From Turbatrix aceti (lineage: Eukaryota > Nematoda > Chromadorea > Rhabditida > Panagrolaimidae), in assembly GCA_963969345.1 (NCBI GenBank), contig OZ017766.1, positions 8,370,001 through 8,434,000 of the forward strand: a DNA stretch of 64,000 nucleotides, in the 5' to 3' direction. A model generated the notes under the pieces. The model saw nothing but the letters and a program-made list of their open reading frames with translations. It did not search any database and was not told the origin of the DNA. Positions 9,931 to 20,234 of this stretch are shown piece after piece. Position 1 is the first letter of the stretch. Every line of letters begins with the position of its first letter. The translations under genes and the position numbers were made by a program.

Positions 9931-10212
9931 GACACTTTTAACCACAAATTATTTTTCTAATGCTCGAGCTGGAAACATTTTGCGCTACTTTTATTTTCTT
10001 CCGGACAAGAGGTGTAACACCTGTAACACAATGTGCATACATAAGTACATGATAAATAATAAAATTTGTACAACACAAATTGAATAACACAAATGCAGTT
10101 TTTTTTTAAATTGCTACTTGCAGCGCAGCGTTTCTTTGAAGGTTAATTACGTTCTTTGAGGTCAAGTTTGCCAAACAAAACTGCAGCTATGAGTACTTTC
10201 TAAATATTTATT

Positions 10213-11280
10213 AACGCCATTGTTTATTAAAATATCAAAATAGTGCTGCGTTTCAGCCCAAAAAGCACAGCATTCACTTTCCCCTTATTTTGCGACAATC
10301 GAAAAAAAAATGAGCGCGTTCATTCGCACTTATAGTGTTGACTTTGGCAGCTTCGTGCAATGGCATTTTTGAATTCTTAGAGACGGCATCTAGGGTATTG
10401 AATAAGACATGTCCTGAACTTCCAAACAAGCCCTCGATGACCTAAAAATGTTCAGTTTTGCCATAGTTGCAGCCTTTTCAAGTAAAAAATTTGAGCAGTC
10501 GATTGCAGCCGTGTAAGGCTAAAACTGAACAATCGGGTCAGCAGAAAGTTCCATCAGGTTGGTATCTGTCGATATAGCCAAGGGCCGTTTGCTGAACATC
10601 GAATAGGACCGAGATTCCTCACAAAAACTGTTTTACCCTATAAAAATGCGCACGCATTTGCACAAATTATCAAAAACACGCACTCCTAAAAAGAAAGTTC
10701 TCCAATTTTGCATGAGCACAAAAAGCAAACAGATCGTTTTTATAGGGTAAAACAGTTTATGTGAGGAATCTCGGTCCTCTTCGATGTTCAGCAAACGGCC
10801 CTTGGCTATATCGACAGATACCAACCTGATGGAACTTTCTGCTGACCAGATTGTTTAGTTATTGCCATACACGGCCGCAATCGATGATTTAAAATCGAAA
10901 CTGGAAATCACTATAGCTGTGCCAAAAATCAACGTTTTCGTGCCGTTGGTGGCTTGTTTGAAAGTTCAGGACTTGCTCTAGTCATTGTAGCAGATGCCGT
11001 CACTAACAATTTAAAAATGCCAATGCGCGAAGCTGCCAAAGTCAACACTATATGCGCGAATGAATGCATTTTCACGCTCGATTGACGCGAAAGTGAATGC
11101 TGTGAAAAAGTGGATGCATAAATTGCTCAATGCATAAATTGTATTTTCATGTTTTGTTGCCCAGTAATCTCTTGAGACGAGCACGGATTCACATCCGTAA
11201 AGTGAAAAGTTTTGAACTTGTCCGGCTATCAATGCTATTTTTATGAACATCCATACAAAGTATGAGCTGAGTACATTCAA
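10213..11280 (-). pseudogene. Duplicate of the chimeric receptor relic, split by a foldback element
   Basis: The exon 3 tail lies at 10213-10259 and the exon 2 start at 11111-11277 (keeping the AAAACTTTTC lost from the other copy). A foldback element sits between them at exactly the point where the 6957-7186 relic is continuous. Confidence 0.7.
10266..11104. mobile_element. 839-bp foldback element with 6-bp target duplication
   Basis: Ends are CACAGCATTCACTTTC (10266) and its complement GAAAGTGAATGCTGTG (ending 11104). The two halves are complementary along most of their length, for example GGCCGTTTGCTGAACATCGA near 10583 and its complement near 10783. AAAAAG is present on both sides (10260-10265 and 11105-11110) but only once at the empty site near 7006-7012. 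No open frame, so it is non-autonomous. Confidence 0.85.
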
Positions 11281-11534
11281 AATGCCAAAAAAATCGTTTT
11301 AGTAATGTGTTACTTGATAATACTTTATTTTACTAAACAAGTGATATATTACTTTTAAGTAATATATCACCGGTTGTATGGCGCAAGCAGTAACAAAATT
11401 AGTGTCACGGGATTTAATTTAAAAAAAAAAACACGTATAGAAAATGGCAGTGCAATCAAATGAGTTCAAAGTACCATCAACTTTTTTTTTCGTCAAAGGT
11501 TATTAAATAATTTTTTCAACCAAAATTGGATACG

Positions 11535-12699
11535 CTAACGCCATTGTTTATTATAAATATCAAAATAGTGCTGTGACTGATCAGGAATTGGTGACACAGA
11601 TGTACCTGGATTTTTTCTACTGCATTTTTTAAATAATTCCGTCAGGTGCATTCGGAGGCGTTTTGACATTAGAAAACTCGATGCAACGTACAGTAATCCA
11701 TAAATTGCTGACATTGATCGAATGACGTGCTAAAATGTTGGCATTTGTTATTGAACATGAAATTTTTTTTTGTATGACTTACAATTCCTATATCGGGAAA
11801 GAAATCATTAGACTCAACTTTGACCGTGTAAATATGATTTTCCCATTTAACGCTGACAGATTTTAGGACAAAAAATAGAACAGCGTGTACTGCAATAATT
11901 TTTGTACTTTGAGCGTTTTCGATTTGTTGGTAACGTCGGGTGAGATGCCGGGCTTTTCCGGCTTCAAAAGCTGTCTTCCTGTTTTTAAAATACAAAACAA
12001 CGGATATGGTGGCTGAAAAAATGCATCCGCCCAGGATTGGAAAAAGTTCGAGTTTCAGTCCCCAGAAACTTTTTGAGAGCAATATCGATTCGCATCCATA
12101 CGGAGTGGTTTGCACATAGATGCTTACTGTATTTACATCTGTTACGAACAGCCAGACAAAATATAAGCTAAATGTTAACTGAAATGAGTAAAGTATTTTT
12201 TTCAAAAGCGCGGACGTAAAAAAAAGAAACTCACTGGAATCATGAGAATTCCCAAAGTGACTATTTTGCTGCGTTTGTTTTCGTAAACCCTCGGAAAAAC
12301 GGTGGCTGCCAGTCTTTCGGCTACCGTAGTCAACAAAATCAATGTAGATCCGTTATCCATAAGCCTTTCGAAAAATTGAGAGTTTGCGCAGTTTGCCCAT
12401 GTGATTTGGTATTGGCATGGGGAATTTACATTTTCCAGGAAAGTAGTCGAGAGTAATGAGATCAGCTTGAATATTTTGTAGCCACAAATTATGATACGTG
12501 TTACCGTATATTCCATAACCAACGCTCTGAGATTACGGTGGATCAGGGAATTGAAATAACAACACAAAAAGAAAAATAACAATGCTGACATGCAGAAAAA
12601 TTCAAGGGTCAACTTGGAAATTCGAATTGAAATAACTTGATAAGAATTGGCGTATTCCATTGCCAGAAGGCATCTTGTGGAGTTTGTGGAAACATTCAT
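11535..12699 (-). CDS. Sre-like seven-transmembrane chemoreceptor C, intact
   Basis: Exons 12699-12235, 12178-11783 (396 nt) and 11729-11535 give 351 residues. Donors are GTGAGT and GTAAGT, acceptors TTTCAG and TTTTAG, all in phase 0. Exon 1 holds the first hydrophobic helix (LTLEFFCMSALLFFFLCCYF), HRNLRALVMEYTVTR, and the ERLAATVFPRVYE segment comparable to the DRY region. Exon 2 holds PYGCES, a helix, and LTRRYQQIENAQ, the hallmark of the nematode Sra superfamily (Sre/Srab type). Exon 3 holds the seventh helix and ends QHYFDIYNKQWR. Expected role: ligand detection at the cilia of chemosensory neurons through G proteins (family knowledge). A truncated twin lies at 7697-8163. Confidence 0.88.
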
Positions 12700-13308
12700 G
12701 ACATAACACCTTTCGCGTTTCCCGCCAACCAGTCTGGGTCACAACTTTTCTTGACGTCTGTACAAATTTGTACCACATGCCAATTATAATTTCATACGTA
12801 CGTAGTTTTTACTAACTTTATTACATGTTTATAACGACTGAGTGATAAGGGAGGTGCTTGATAAACACGGAAAAAAAACTGACATTTTTCATTGCAGAAC
12901 ATAGTCAGTTTTTTTTATTTAGTAAAAAAAAATATTCGGTCTTTAGGGAAAATTTTGTTCTTGAATGTTATTTAAAAAAAAGTCGTTAACAGTGATAAAA
13001 TAAAATTATATGCAAATTTATTTTGTAAAAATGCATAAAATTATCGAAAACATTTTTGCAAAAAAAAAATTGGGGTCAAATTTTTTTTTGTTTGACACGA
13101 ATTATTTGTTTTATTTTTTTAATAAATGGAATACAAATTTTTTAAACACAAATTTATCATCAAAAATAGAGTTAAATATATGTTTTTTCGACCAAAAATA
13201 CTTTTTTTTATTAAAATCGTGCCAAAAACATCAAAAAAAGAAAAAAGAAAATGTAAAAGATTTAATGCAAAAATTCTAAAACATAGTACATAATATCATT
13301 TTCCGTGT
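12700..13308. other. Gene-free AT-rich spacer
   Basis: Long A/T runs. The only open frame (13010-13279) is low-complexity (Lys/Phe/Asn) and not credible as a gene. Confidence 0.5.
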
Positions 13309-13348
13309 TATGTATTTCCTTCGTTATTTGATTTCATCCGTCTCTGCC

Positions 13349-13829
13349 ATGCAGCCTACGTTGTCGTCTGACACACTCGAAGCGATTGATGCAACAATTT
13401 CAAAAATCCAAAGTAAGTTTACTTTTTTTTTGAACGCGTTTTTTTATAATTATTGAACTCGTTAATCGTTTTTTTATAATAATTACAGAACAAATTTCAA
13501 CTGTTGCTCCGGGGTCTCCCGCGTTGGTGAAACTTTCCAACGACTTGGCAGCTTTGTTGGAGTGTCGGCAAGTGTGGGAGGAAATGGACGATCGCATCCA
13601 GGCAATCATTGAGGAAATTGAAAAGAAAATCAAAGAATTGAAAAGTGATCAAAGTAAACGCATTGAAAACATTCACCTGGAATATCGTGACAAGATCCAA
13701 AAAAAGTTGCTTGCAAGGGTTCACGTCGTTCCGAATAATAATGTATCGGCAATACGACGTTTTATCAAGAGCTCCAACGAATCCCTGTTCTTGAATAATT
13801 CCAACATCAGCTTCATAGACGGCCGGTAG
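13349..13829 (+). CDS. Small coiled-coil protein, two exons, inside the receptor array
   Basis: Exon 1 is 13349-13412 and exon 2 is 13489-13829, with a GTAAGT donor and TTACAG acceptor, giving 134 residues. An in-frame upstream ATG at 13310 would add 13 residues. Residues 40-90 are a strong coiled coil (EEMDDRIQAIIEEIEKKIKE), and the C-terminal third is basic then Asn/Ser-rich. It is the only + strand gene in the 25-kb receptor block and has no receptor features. Size and coiled coil recall subunits of small scaffolding complexes, but no family is recognised. Confidence 0.7.
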
Positions 13830-13985
13830 TAACGTAGTATTATTTTTTTTTGATTGGAATTTTTTGGTAGTTGCATACTGATTTCAAAATAATATGTATA
13901 TAACATGTTTATTGATTAAATACAATTTTTTTTGCATCACAAAAATCAAAAAAGACGCTGTTTTCAGTCAAAAAAATTTTATATG

Positions 13986-15438
13986 TTACCGCCATTGTCG
14001 ATTGTAAATATTAAAATAATGCTGCGACAAATAAGGAACAGTCGGCACTACCGTTGCCTTGTTGTTCACACCGCTGAATTTTTTGTACAATTCGGTCAGG
14101 TGAACTCGGAGACGCGTGGATAGCAGAAAACTTGACGCGACGTACAGTAATCCATAAATTGCGGGCAACGTTCGTGTAATGTGCTAAAAAACCAAACATA
14201 AAAAAAATTTTGAATTTTGAATAAACATTTTTTACAATTTGAATTGTTGGAATGTTGCGATTATTGACCCAATCGTTCCAGAATATTTGGTTTTCCCATC
14301 TAACGCTGACAACTTTGAAGACAAAAAACGAAATTGCGTGTATCGCAATGATTTTTGTGATTTGAGCGTTTTCAATTTGTTGATACCGCTTGGTAAGGTG
14401 CCGTTCACGCCCGGCTTCAAAAGCTGTTGTTCTGTTTTTGAAATACAAGAGAATGGATATGAGAGCAGGAATTATGCATCCGAACACCAGGGGGAGTAAT
14501 TCATGTTTTGTTGCCCAGTAATCTCTATAGATAAGCACTGATTCACAACCGTAAAGAGGAAATTCTTGAATTTGTCCGGCTATCAGTGTCATTTTTATGA
14601 ACATCCATACAAAGTATGAGCTGGATATTAACTGAAAACAACATGCGTTTTAATTACAAAAATCTGAGCAAATTTAATTTTTTTGTATTTTCAAAAAAAA
14701 TAATTCATTGCATTTTTATCCATTTCGGATAAATTTAACATTCTTATCGGATTTTGCATCATCTGACAGATCGAAAAACCAAAAAAACCAAAAAATCGTT
14801 TTAGTAATGTATTACTTGATAATACATTATTTTACTAAAAACAAGTGATATATTACTTTACTGCAAGTGATATATTCCTTCCGTGTAAGCAACAGTGCGA
14901 AATATTATTTTATGTGTATTTTTTTACCAACACTCACCGGAGTCACGAGAACACCCAGAGTAACAGCCTTGCTGTACCTGTTCCCGTGAAAGCTTTCATA
15001 AACCTGAGGAAAAACAGTAGCCACCACTCTTTCAGCAACAGTAGTCAGCAAAACCATAGAAGAAACGTTATCCATCAAATTGTTAAAAAAATAAACGTAC
15101 ACGCAATACGAAAATTTTGAAAGATATTGGCATGGTGACATCCTATTGTCCAAAATGGTAGTCATGACCAGCTCGGTGAGTTCGTATATTTTGTATCCAC
15201 AAATGATTATTCGGGACAGCGTGTATTCCATGAGCAAAGCCCGGAGATTACGATGGAGAAGATTGTTAAAATAGCAACAAAAAAAGTATAATAACAATGC
15301 CGCCATGCAGAGAAACTCGAGGGTAAACTTGGTGACACGAATTGTGACAACCTGCCAGGAATTGGCGTATATCATTGCCTGAATGCATTGTACAGGTTGA
15401 GCGGTTATGTTTTCAGAAAACGACGTAGAATTGTTCAT
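13986..15438 (-). CDS. Sre-like chemoreceptor D, intact
   Basis: Exons 15438-14938, 14631-14236 (396 nt) and 14183-13986 give 364 residues. The ATG follows a TTTGCAG acceptor by 15 bases, suggesting spliced-leader addition. Exon 1 has VTKFTLEFLCMAALLLYFFC, HRNLRALLMEYTLSR and ERVVATVFPQVYE with a small insertion (SFHGN) after it. Exon 2 has LYGCES, FGCIIPALISILLYFKN and LTKRYQQIENAQ. Exon 3 ends QHYFNIYNRQWR. The intron between exons 1 and 2 carries a copy of the AAGTGATATATTAC repeat. Confidence 0.88.
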
Positions 15439-15755
15439 GGCGCTGTTATTTGACTGCAAAAAAAGCTAACACTGCTGCGCTACTTTAGTTTTCTATTTTT
15501 TAAATGGGTTCTTTGATGCTAACCTGATACTTATGTTGAAAATTATCAGTAGCAATGTTAGGAAAGGTACATATTAAGACTTGACATGTTCCAAAGCGTG
15601 ACAATAATGCCAATGTACATACTTGGTTATAATCTTGTTTTCCCGACATGCAGGCATCTCGTAAGGTCAGTTTTGTGTTCGAAAAACATGGAAAAGCTTA
15701 CCACACATTTAATTTTAATTTTTACTATTTCATTTATCAGAATTCAAAAAGTCGG

Positions 15756-16160
15756 ATTCAGGGATTGACGAACAGCCGTTTTTTTGTTCTCGAACGAACA
15801 CGAACATTTTGTTAATTTTGTTCGAGAAATTGAACAATTGCGAACATTTTTGTCAGTGTTCGCGAAAGAACACGAACGAACAACAAACAGATTTTTTTGC
15901 ATATTTTATACAAAATTTGTCCAAACGGGGCCGAAAAAAGTAAGCTTCGGTTGTATGCGTTTTTACGTTTTTGGTGACAGTTTTCCTACACTTTTTATTG
16001 CCGAAGGCAATTGACACTATTTGCCATTTTTGGAAAAATAACATTAATTTCGGCACCATTAAACTGATTTTACCTAAATTTTTGTTCGCGAATAAACTCG
16101 AACAAAGCAAATCTGTTCGCGAACGATCTCGAACGAACACAAACGTTCGCCCATCCGTCG
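15756..16160. repeat. GTTCG foldback element
   Basis: Runs from CAGGGATTGACGAACAG (about 15763) to CGTTCGCCCATCC (about 16157). The two halves are partly complementary and full of TTCGTTCG/CGAACGAA motifs. It lies between receptor D and the orphan exon. No coding potential. Confidence 0.7.
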
Positions 16161-16204
16161 GGTTACGTGATATTATTTATTTTTAAACCAATTTTATAAC
16201 ATTT

Positions 16205-16441
16205 AACGCCATTGATGATTATAAATGCCCAAATCATCAATGGCGTTAATTCGTCCTGACGCAGAATTCGTCCTGACATTCTGCGACAAATCAGGACGAA
16301 TTGCCGCAGTTGTAACCTTGTTCAGACGACGGAATTTTTAAAAAACAAAATTGGTCAGACGCACTCGAAGGCGTTTTGATAACAGAAAACTCGACGCAAC
16401 GTATAATAGTCCATAAATCGCCGATGCAGAGCGTATAATGT
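16205..16441 (-). pseudogene. Orphan receptor exon 3
   Basis: Reads SASAIYGLLYVASSFLLSKR towards the 5' end and IYNHQWR plus stop at the other. A roughly 60-base direct/inverted duplication (AATTCGTCCTGACG..., 16230-16305) has been inserted within it. No exon 1 or 2 is attached; it lies just downstream of receptor E. Confidence 0.65.
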
Positions 16442-17227
16442 GCTAAAATGTTTGACAATTATTTATTACATGCTCAAAACATTAACTCGCAATTGCCCAT
16501 TTTTTAACGCCATTGACGATTGTAAATTTCAAAGTAGTGTTGAGATTCATCAGGAGAAACAGGTGACCCTTTTGCTATAATTTTGTTGTTTTTGTCTCCG
16601 CGTATTTTTTTGAAAAAGTCCGTCAAGTTCATTCGTAGCCTTTTCGACAGCAGAAAACTTGACACAACGTATAATATACCGTAAATTGCCGACATTGAGC
16701 GCGTGACGTGCTAAAAAAATGCGCGAAAACATTTTTATCAAAAAAAAACTGACTTACCGTTCCAAAATTTGGAAAATAATTTCTAGTATAAAAACTGGTC
16801 CAGTAAATATTACTTTCCCATTCGAGAGCGCCAAATTTAATGACAAAAAACAAAACAGCGTGTATGGCCAAAATTTTTGTAATTTGAGCATTTTCAATTT
16901 GTTGATAGCGTCGGGAAAGGTGTTTTTCACGTCCTCGTTCAAAATCTATTTTTCTGTTTTTAAAATACAGGACAACGGATATGGTAGCTGAGATAATGCA
17001 TCCACTCATAATTGGAAGTAATTCGATCATCATCCACCAAAAAGTTCGTGTAATCAATATTGATTCGCATCCGTATGGGGTCCAAAGTGCAAAAGTTCCG
17101 ACTTTTTGTACGTCGTTTATGAACATGAATATAAAAAATGAGCTGCATATTAGCTAAAATATTTATTTTAATTTGATTTAGGATCGAAAAACAAAAATTG
17201 GAATCGGCGGAGTATACACATCTAACA

Positions 17228-17705
17228 TCCAAGCTTCAGACCATGGATGGACGAACGTTCGTGTTTGTTCGCGAACAAATTCAAATTTTTGCGTTCGTGT
17301 TTGTTCGAAAACAGATTTGATTTGTTCGAATTCGTTCGCGAACAAAGATAAATTTTCCGAACAGATAAAACGAACAAAAATTTATGTCAAAATCAGTTTA
17401 ACGGTGCCGAAATTGATGTTATTTTTCCAAAAATGGCAAATAGTGTCAATTGCCTTCGGCAATAAAAAGTGCAGGAAAACTGTCACCAAAAACGTAAAAA
17501 CGCATAGTACCGAAGCTTACGTTTTTCGGCCCCGTTTGGACAAAATTTTGTATAAAATATGCTAAAAATCTGTTCGTTGTTCGTTCGTGTTCGTTCGCGA
17601 ACACTGACAAAAATGTTCGCGCTCGTTCGATTTCTCGAACAAAACTAGCAAAATGTTCGTGTTCGTTCGAGAACAAAAAAACGGTTGTTCGCTCTTCCCT
17701 GATTC
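17228..17705. repeat. GTTCG foldback element, near full length
   Basis: Both terminal regions are present: GATGGACGAACGTTCG at the left, and TTCGCTCTTCCCTGATTC at the right. The core (GGTGCCGAAATTGATGTTAT, ACGTAAAAACGCATAGTACC) is shared with the copies at 15.8 and 19.8 kb. It lies in the first intron of receptor E. Confidence 0.7.
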
Positions 17706-17898
17706 GAACACTGTTGAAAATTTTTATGCAAAAAAAACTCACTGGAATTAATAAAATACCCAGAGTAACAATTTTACAGTGTTTGCTTTCATAAACTCGA
17801 GGAAATACAGTAGCTGCCAGTCTTTCGGCAACCGTAGTCAACAATACAAATGTAGATAAATCATCCATGACCCTCTCAAAAGATTGAGCAATAATACA

Positions 17899-19049
17899 GG
17901 ACGCGGACTATAAAAATTTTTTCTACTAGCTTTTTTTTTCATCGTTTTTATAAAGATTACTTCATGAAGAAGCTGTTTCCTTCAAAAACGCATATTTTGT
18001 TTTGCGACCTGAAAAATGAAGAGTCATTTTCAGTTTTGCCTAATTTTGACAAAATTACATCCGTGTCGTCATCACAGATGTAAATGTAACGAAATCATAC
18101 TTTTTTTTTGACAACATGATTTTCCAGAAGTAAAATGTCGTGTTTTCCGGAAAAGTTGGAAAGTGATTTGAAAATTGAAGTAAGCTTGTCAATTTTGCCG
18201 ATTTTATTATATTGTTGCATCCTGAGACAGGCCGTAGTGCAACAGGCCTTGTTGCATTCTGAGACAGGCCGTAGTGCAACAGGCCTTGTTGCATTCTGAG
18301 ACAGGCCGTAGTGCAACAGGCCTTGTTGCATTCCGAGACAGGCCGTAGTGCAACAAGGGAGGGAAAGACGCTATCTCGCTTGTTGCATTCTGAGACAGGC
18401 CGTAGTGCAACACGAATGACAGCAGCGGGGATCGAACCCAAGGCTGCGGCGGCGCACAAAAAGTGAACGCTCTACGCGCTGAGCCACAAAGACGGTTAAA
18501 AAACTAAACTAAAAAACTCATATTCAGAATAGGGAAGAACCCTTCGCTCTTGAGTGTTTCAGTTAGGGTTTTCGAATGTATTTGTGGCTCAGCGCGTAGA
18601 GCGCGTTCACTTTTTTGTGCGCCGCCGCAGCCTTGGGTTCGATCCCCGCTGCTGTCATTCGTGTTGCACTACGGCCTGTCTCAGAATGCAACAAGCGAGA
18701 TAGCGTCTTTCCCTCCCATGTTGCACTACGGCCTGTCTCAGAATACAACAAGATCTGTTGCACTACGGCCTGTCTCAGAATACAACAAGAGGCTGGTTGC
18801 ACTACGGCCTGTCTCAGAATGCAACATACGAGCAATTTTAGCAGATTTCGGAAAAATCGCTTCTGCGCTGGATTTTTCAGTGTGTGTATTCAAAAAATGC
18901 AGAAAAACACAAAAAAAGCGTATCGGCCAACTTCAATACGCTTTTTTGTTAAAAAACGCGAAAATTCGAAAACTGTGGCGTCACTATTGAGGTTTCAAAA
19001 AATGACAAAAAAAAAGGCTGGTAGAAAAAATTTTTATAGTCCGCGTCCT
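17899..19049. mobile_element. 1.15-kb foldback element with tRNA-like heads and 36-bp repeats
   Basis: Outer inverted ends: GGACGCGGACTATAAAAA (17899) and its complement (ending about 19048). ATACA lies on both sides (17894-17898, 19050-19054). Inside are two inverted arms. Each has a tRNA-like head (GTGGCTCAGCGCGTAGAGCG with a B-box GGGTTCGATCCCC) followed by tandem units containing TTGCACTACGGCCTGTCTCA. The left arm (about 18215-18495) has five units, the right arm (about 18588-18828) four. Open frames across the units are repeat artefacts. It looks like a SINE-like tRNA-derived sequence captured as an inverted pair within a larger element. Confidence 0.8.
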
Positions 19050-19399
19050 ATACAGTACGACCATGATGTACGGTTTTCGCACGGCGTTTCTTTATAAAAA
19101 ATCGTAGATAAAAGTGTTTCTGCAAGATAAACCATTTTATACCCACAAATTGCGATTCGTGTCAACGTGTATTCCATGAGCAGTGCTTTGAGATTACGGT
19201 GGAGAAGATTATTGAAATAGCAACAGAAAAAGTATAATAACAATGCCGCCATGCAGAGAAATTCAAGGAAAAACTTGGAGATTCGAATTGTAATAACTTG
19301 AGTTGAAGTGGCGTATTTCATTGATTCAATGCATCCGGCTAGGATAGTATCATTTTTAGAAGATGTAGATTCGTTCATGGTTTTCTTAACGCAAACCAA

Positions 19400-19684
19400 G
19401 TGGACTTACAACTTCGTTTACAGACATTCGTTTGTAAAAAATATATATTGCCGGTTTTATACTTGTTATTTATTAGTTTATGTTTCAGTGTGTATGCAAA
19501 CTTTATTAAAATTATGTATTAATTCTCAGAACAACGCATTCAAGGTACAAAGTATAATATTTTAGTTACAGTGTCTTTGCTGATTAAAAGTTATGCAACG
19601 CCTACAGAAACAGATTAATGAATAAAACTAACCAGATTTGTTACTTACCTCAGCGAAGTTAGTAGTCAAAATGGAATATGAAAA
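19400..19684. other. Upstream region of receptor E
   Basis: AT-rich, no gene or repeat match seen. Confidence 0.4.
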
Positions 19685-20125
19685 ACTTCTTGTTCGTTCG
19701 AGTTAGTTCGCGAACAAATTCAAATTTTTGCGTTTCGTGAACAGATTTGCTTTGTTCGAGTTCGTTCGCGAACAAAGACAAATTTTCCGAACAGATAAAA
19801 CAAACAAAAATTTGGGTAAAATCAGTTTAACGGTGCCAAAATTGATGTTATTTTTTCAAAAATGGCAAATAATGTCAATTGCCTTTGGCAATAAAAAGTG
19901 TAGAAAAACTGTCACCAAAAACGTGAAAACGCATAGTACCGAAGTTTATGTTTTTATGCCCAGTTTGGACAAAATTTTGTATAAATTATGCTAAAAATCT
20001 GTTTGTTGTTCGTTCGTGTTCTTTTGCGAACACGGACAAAAACGTTCGCGTTCGTTCGATTTCTCGAACAAAATTAACAAATGTTCGTGTTCTTTCGAGA
20101 ACAAAAAACGGCTGTTTGCCTATCT
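19685..20125. repeat. GTTCG foldback element
   Basis: Contains the same core and both GTTCG-rich halves as the 17228-17705 copy, with scattered substitutions. It lies between receptors E and F. Confidence 0.65.
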
Positions 20126-20234
20126 CGGCCCCCAACACAACCAACAGTAAATTATTTTTTATGTGCAATTCGTAGTAAAATTATATGTAAATGTATCAAT
20201 AAAAGTTCACAAAGAGCAACTTTTTCAAATTTTC

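Larger units (their letters stand above)
16504..19378 (-). pseudogene. Sre-like chemoreceptor E, exon 1 interrupted by a foldback element
   Basis: Exon 1 is in two pieces (19378-19055 and 17898-17743), with exon 2 at 17153-16758 (396 nt) and exon 3 at 16710-16504. The first piece runs from MNESTSSKND through HRNLKALLMEYTLTR to SWSYCI; the second resumes at FERVMDD and ends at the GTGAGT donor. The two pieces keep frame and length when the element and one copy of its target duplication are ignored. Exon 2 holds PYGCES and LSRRYQQIENAQ; exon 3 ends QHYFEIYNRQWR. A GTTCG element sits in the first intron (17228-17705). Apart from the insertion the gene looks undamaged, so the insertion is recent. 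Confidence 0.8.

Noticed and set aside
13010..13279. 89-residue + strand frame
   Set aside because: AT-rich low complexity with no splice or start context.
18216..18420. Regularly spaced repeats resembling a CRISPR array
   Set aside because: There are no unique spacers of constant length, the repeats are adjacent or nearly so, and the context is eukaryotic.
18425..18660. Two tRNA genes in inverted orientation
   Set aside because: The D-arm and B-box are tRNA-like, but the anticodon arm is a T run and the acceptor stem is missing; they belong to the repeat.
18055..19097. Open frames on both strands reading LRPVSECNK / GLSQNATRP repeats
   Set aside because: They are translations of the 36-bp tandem unit in the foldback element; both strands and several frames stay open together.
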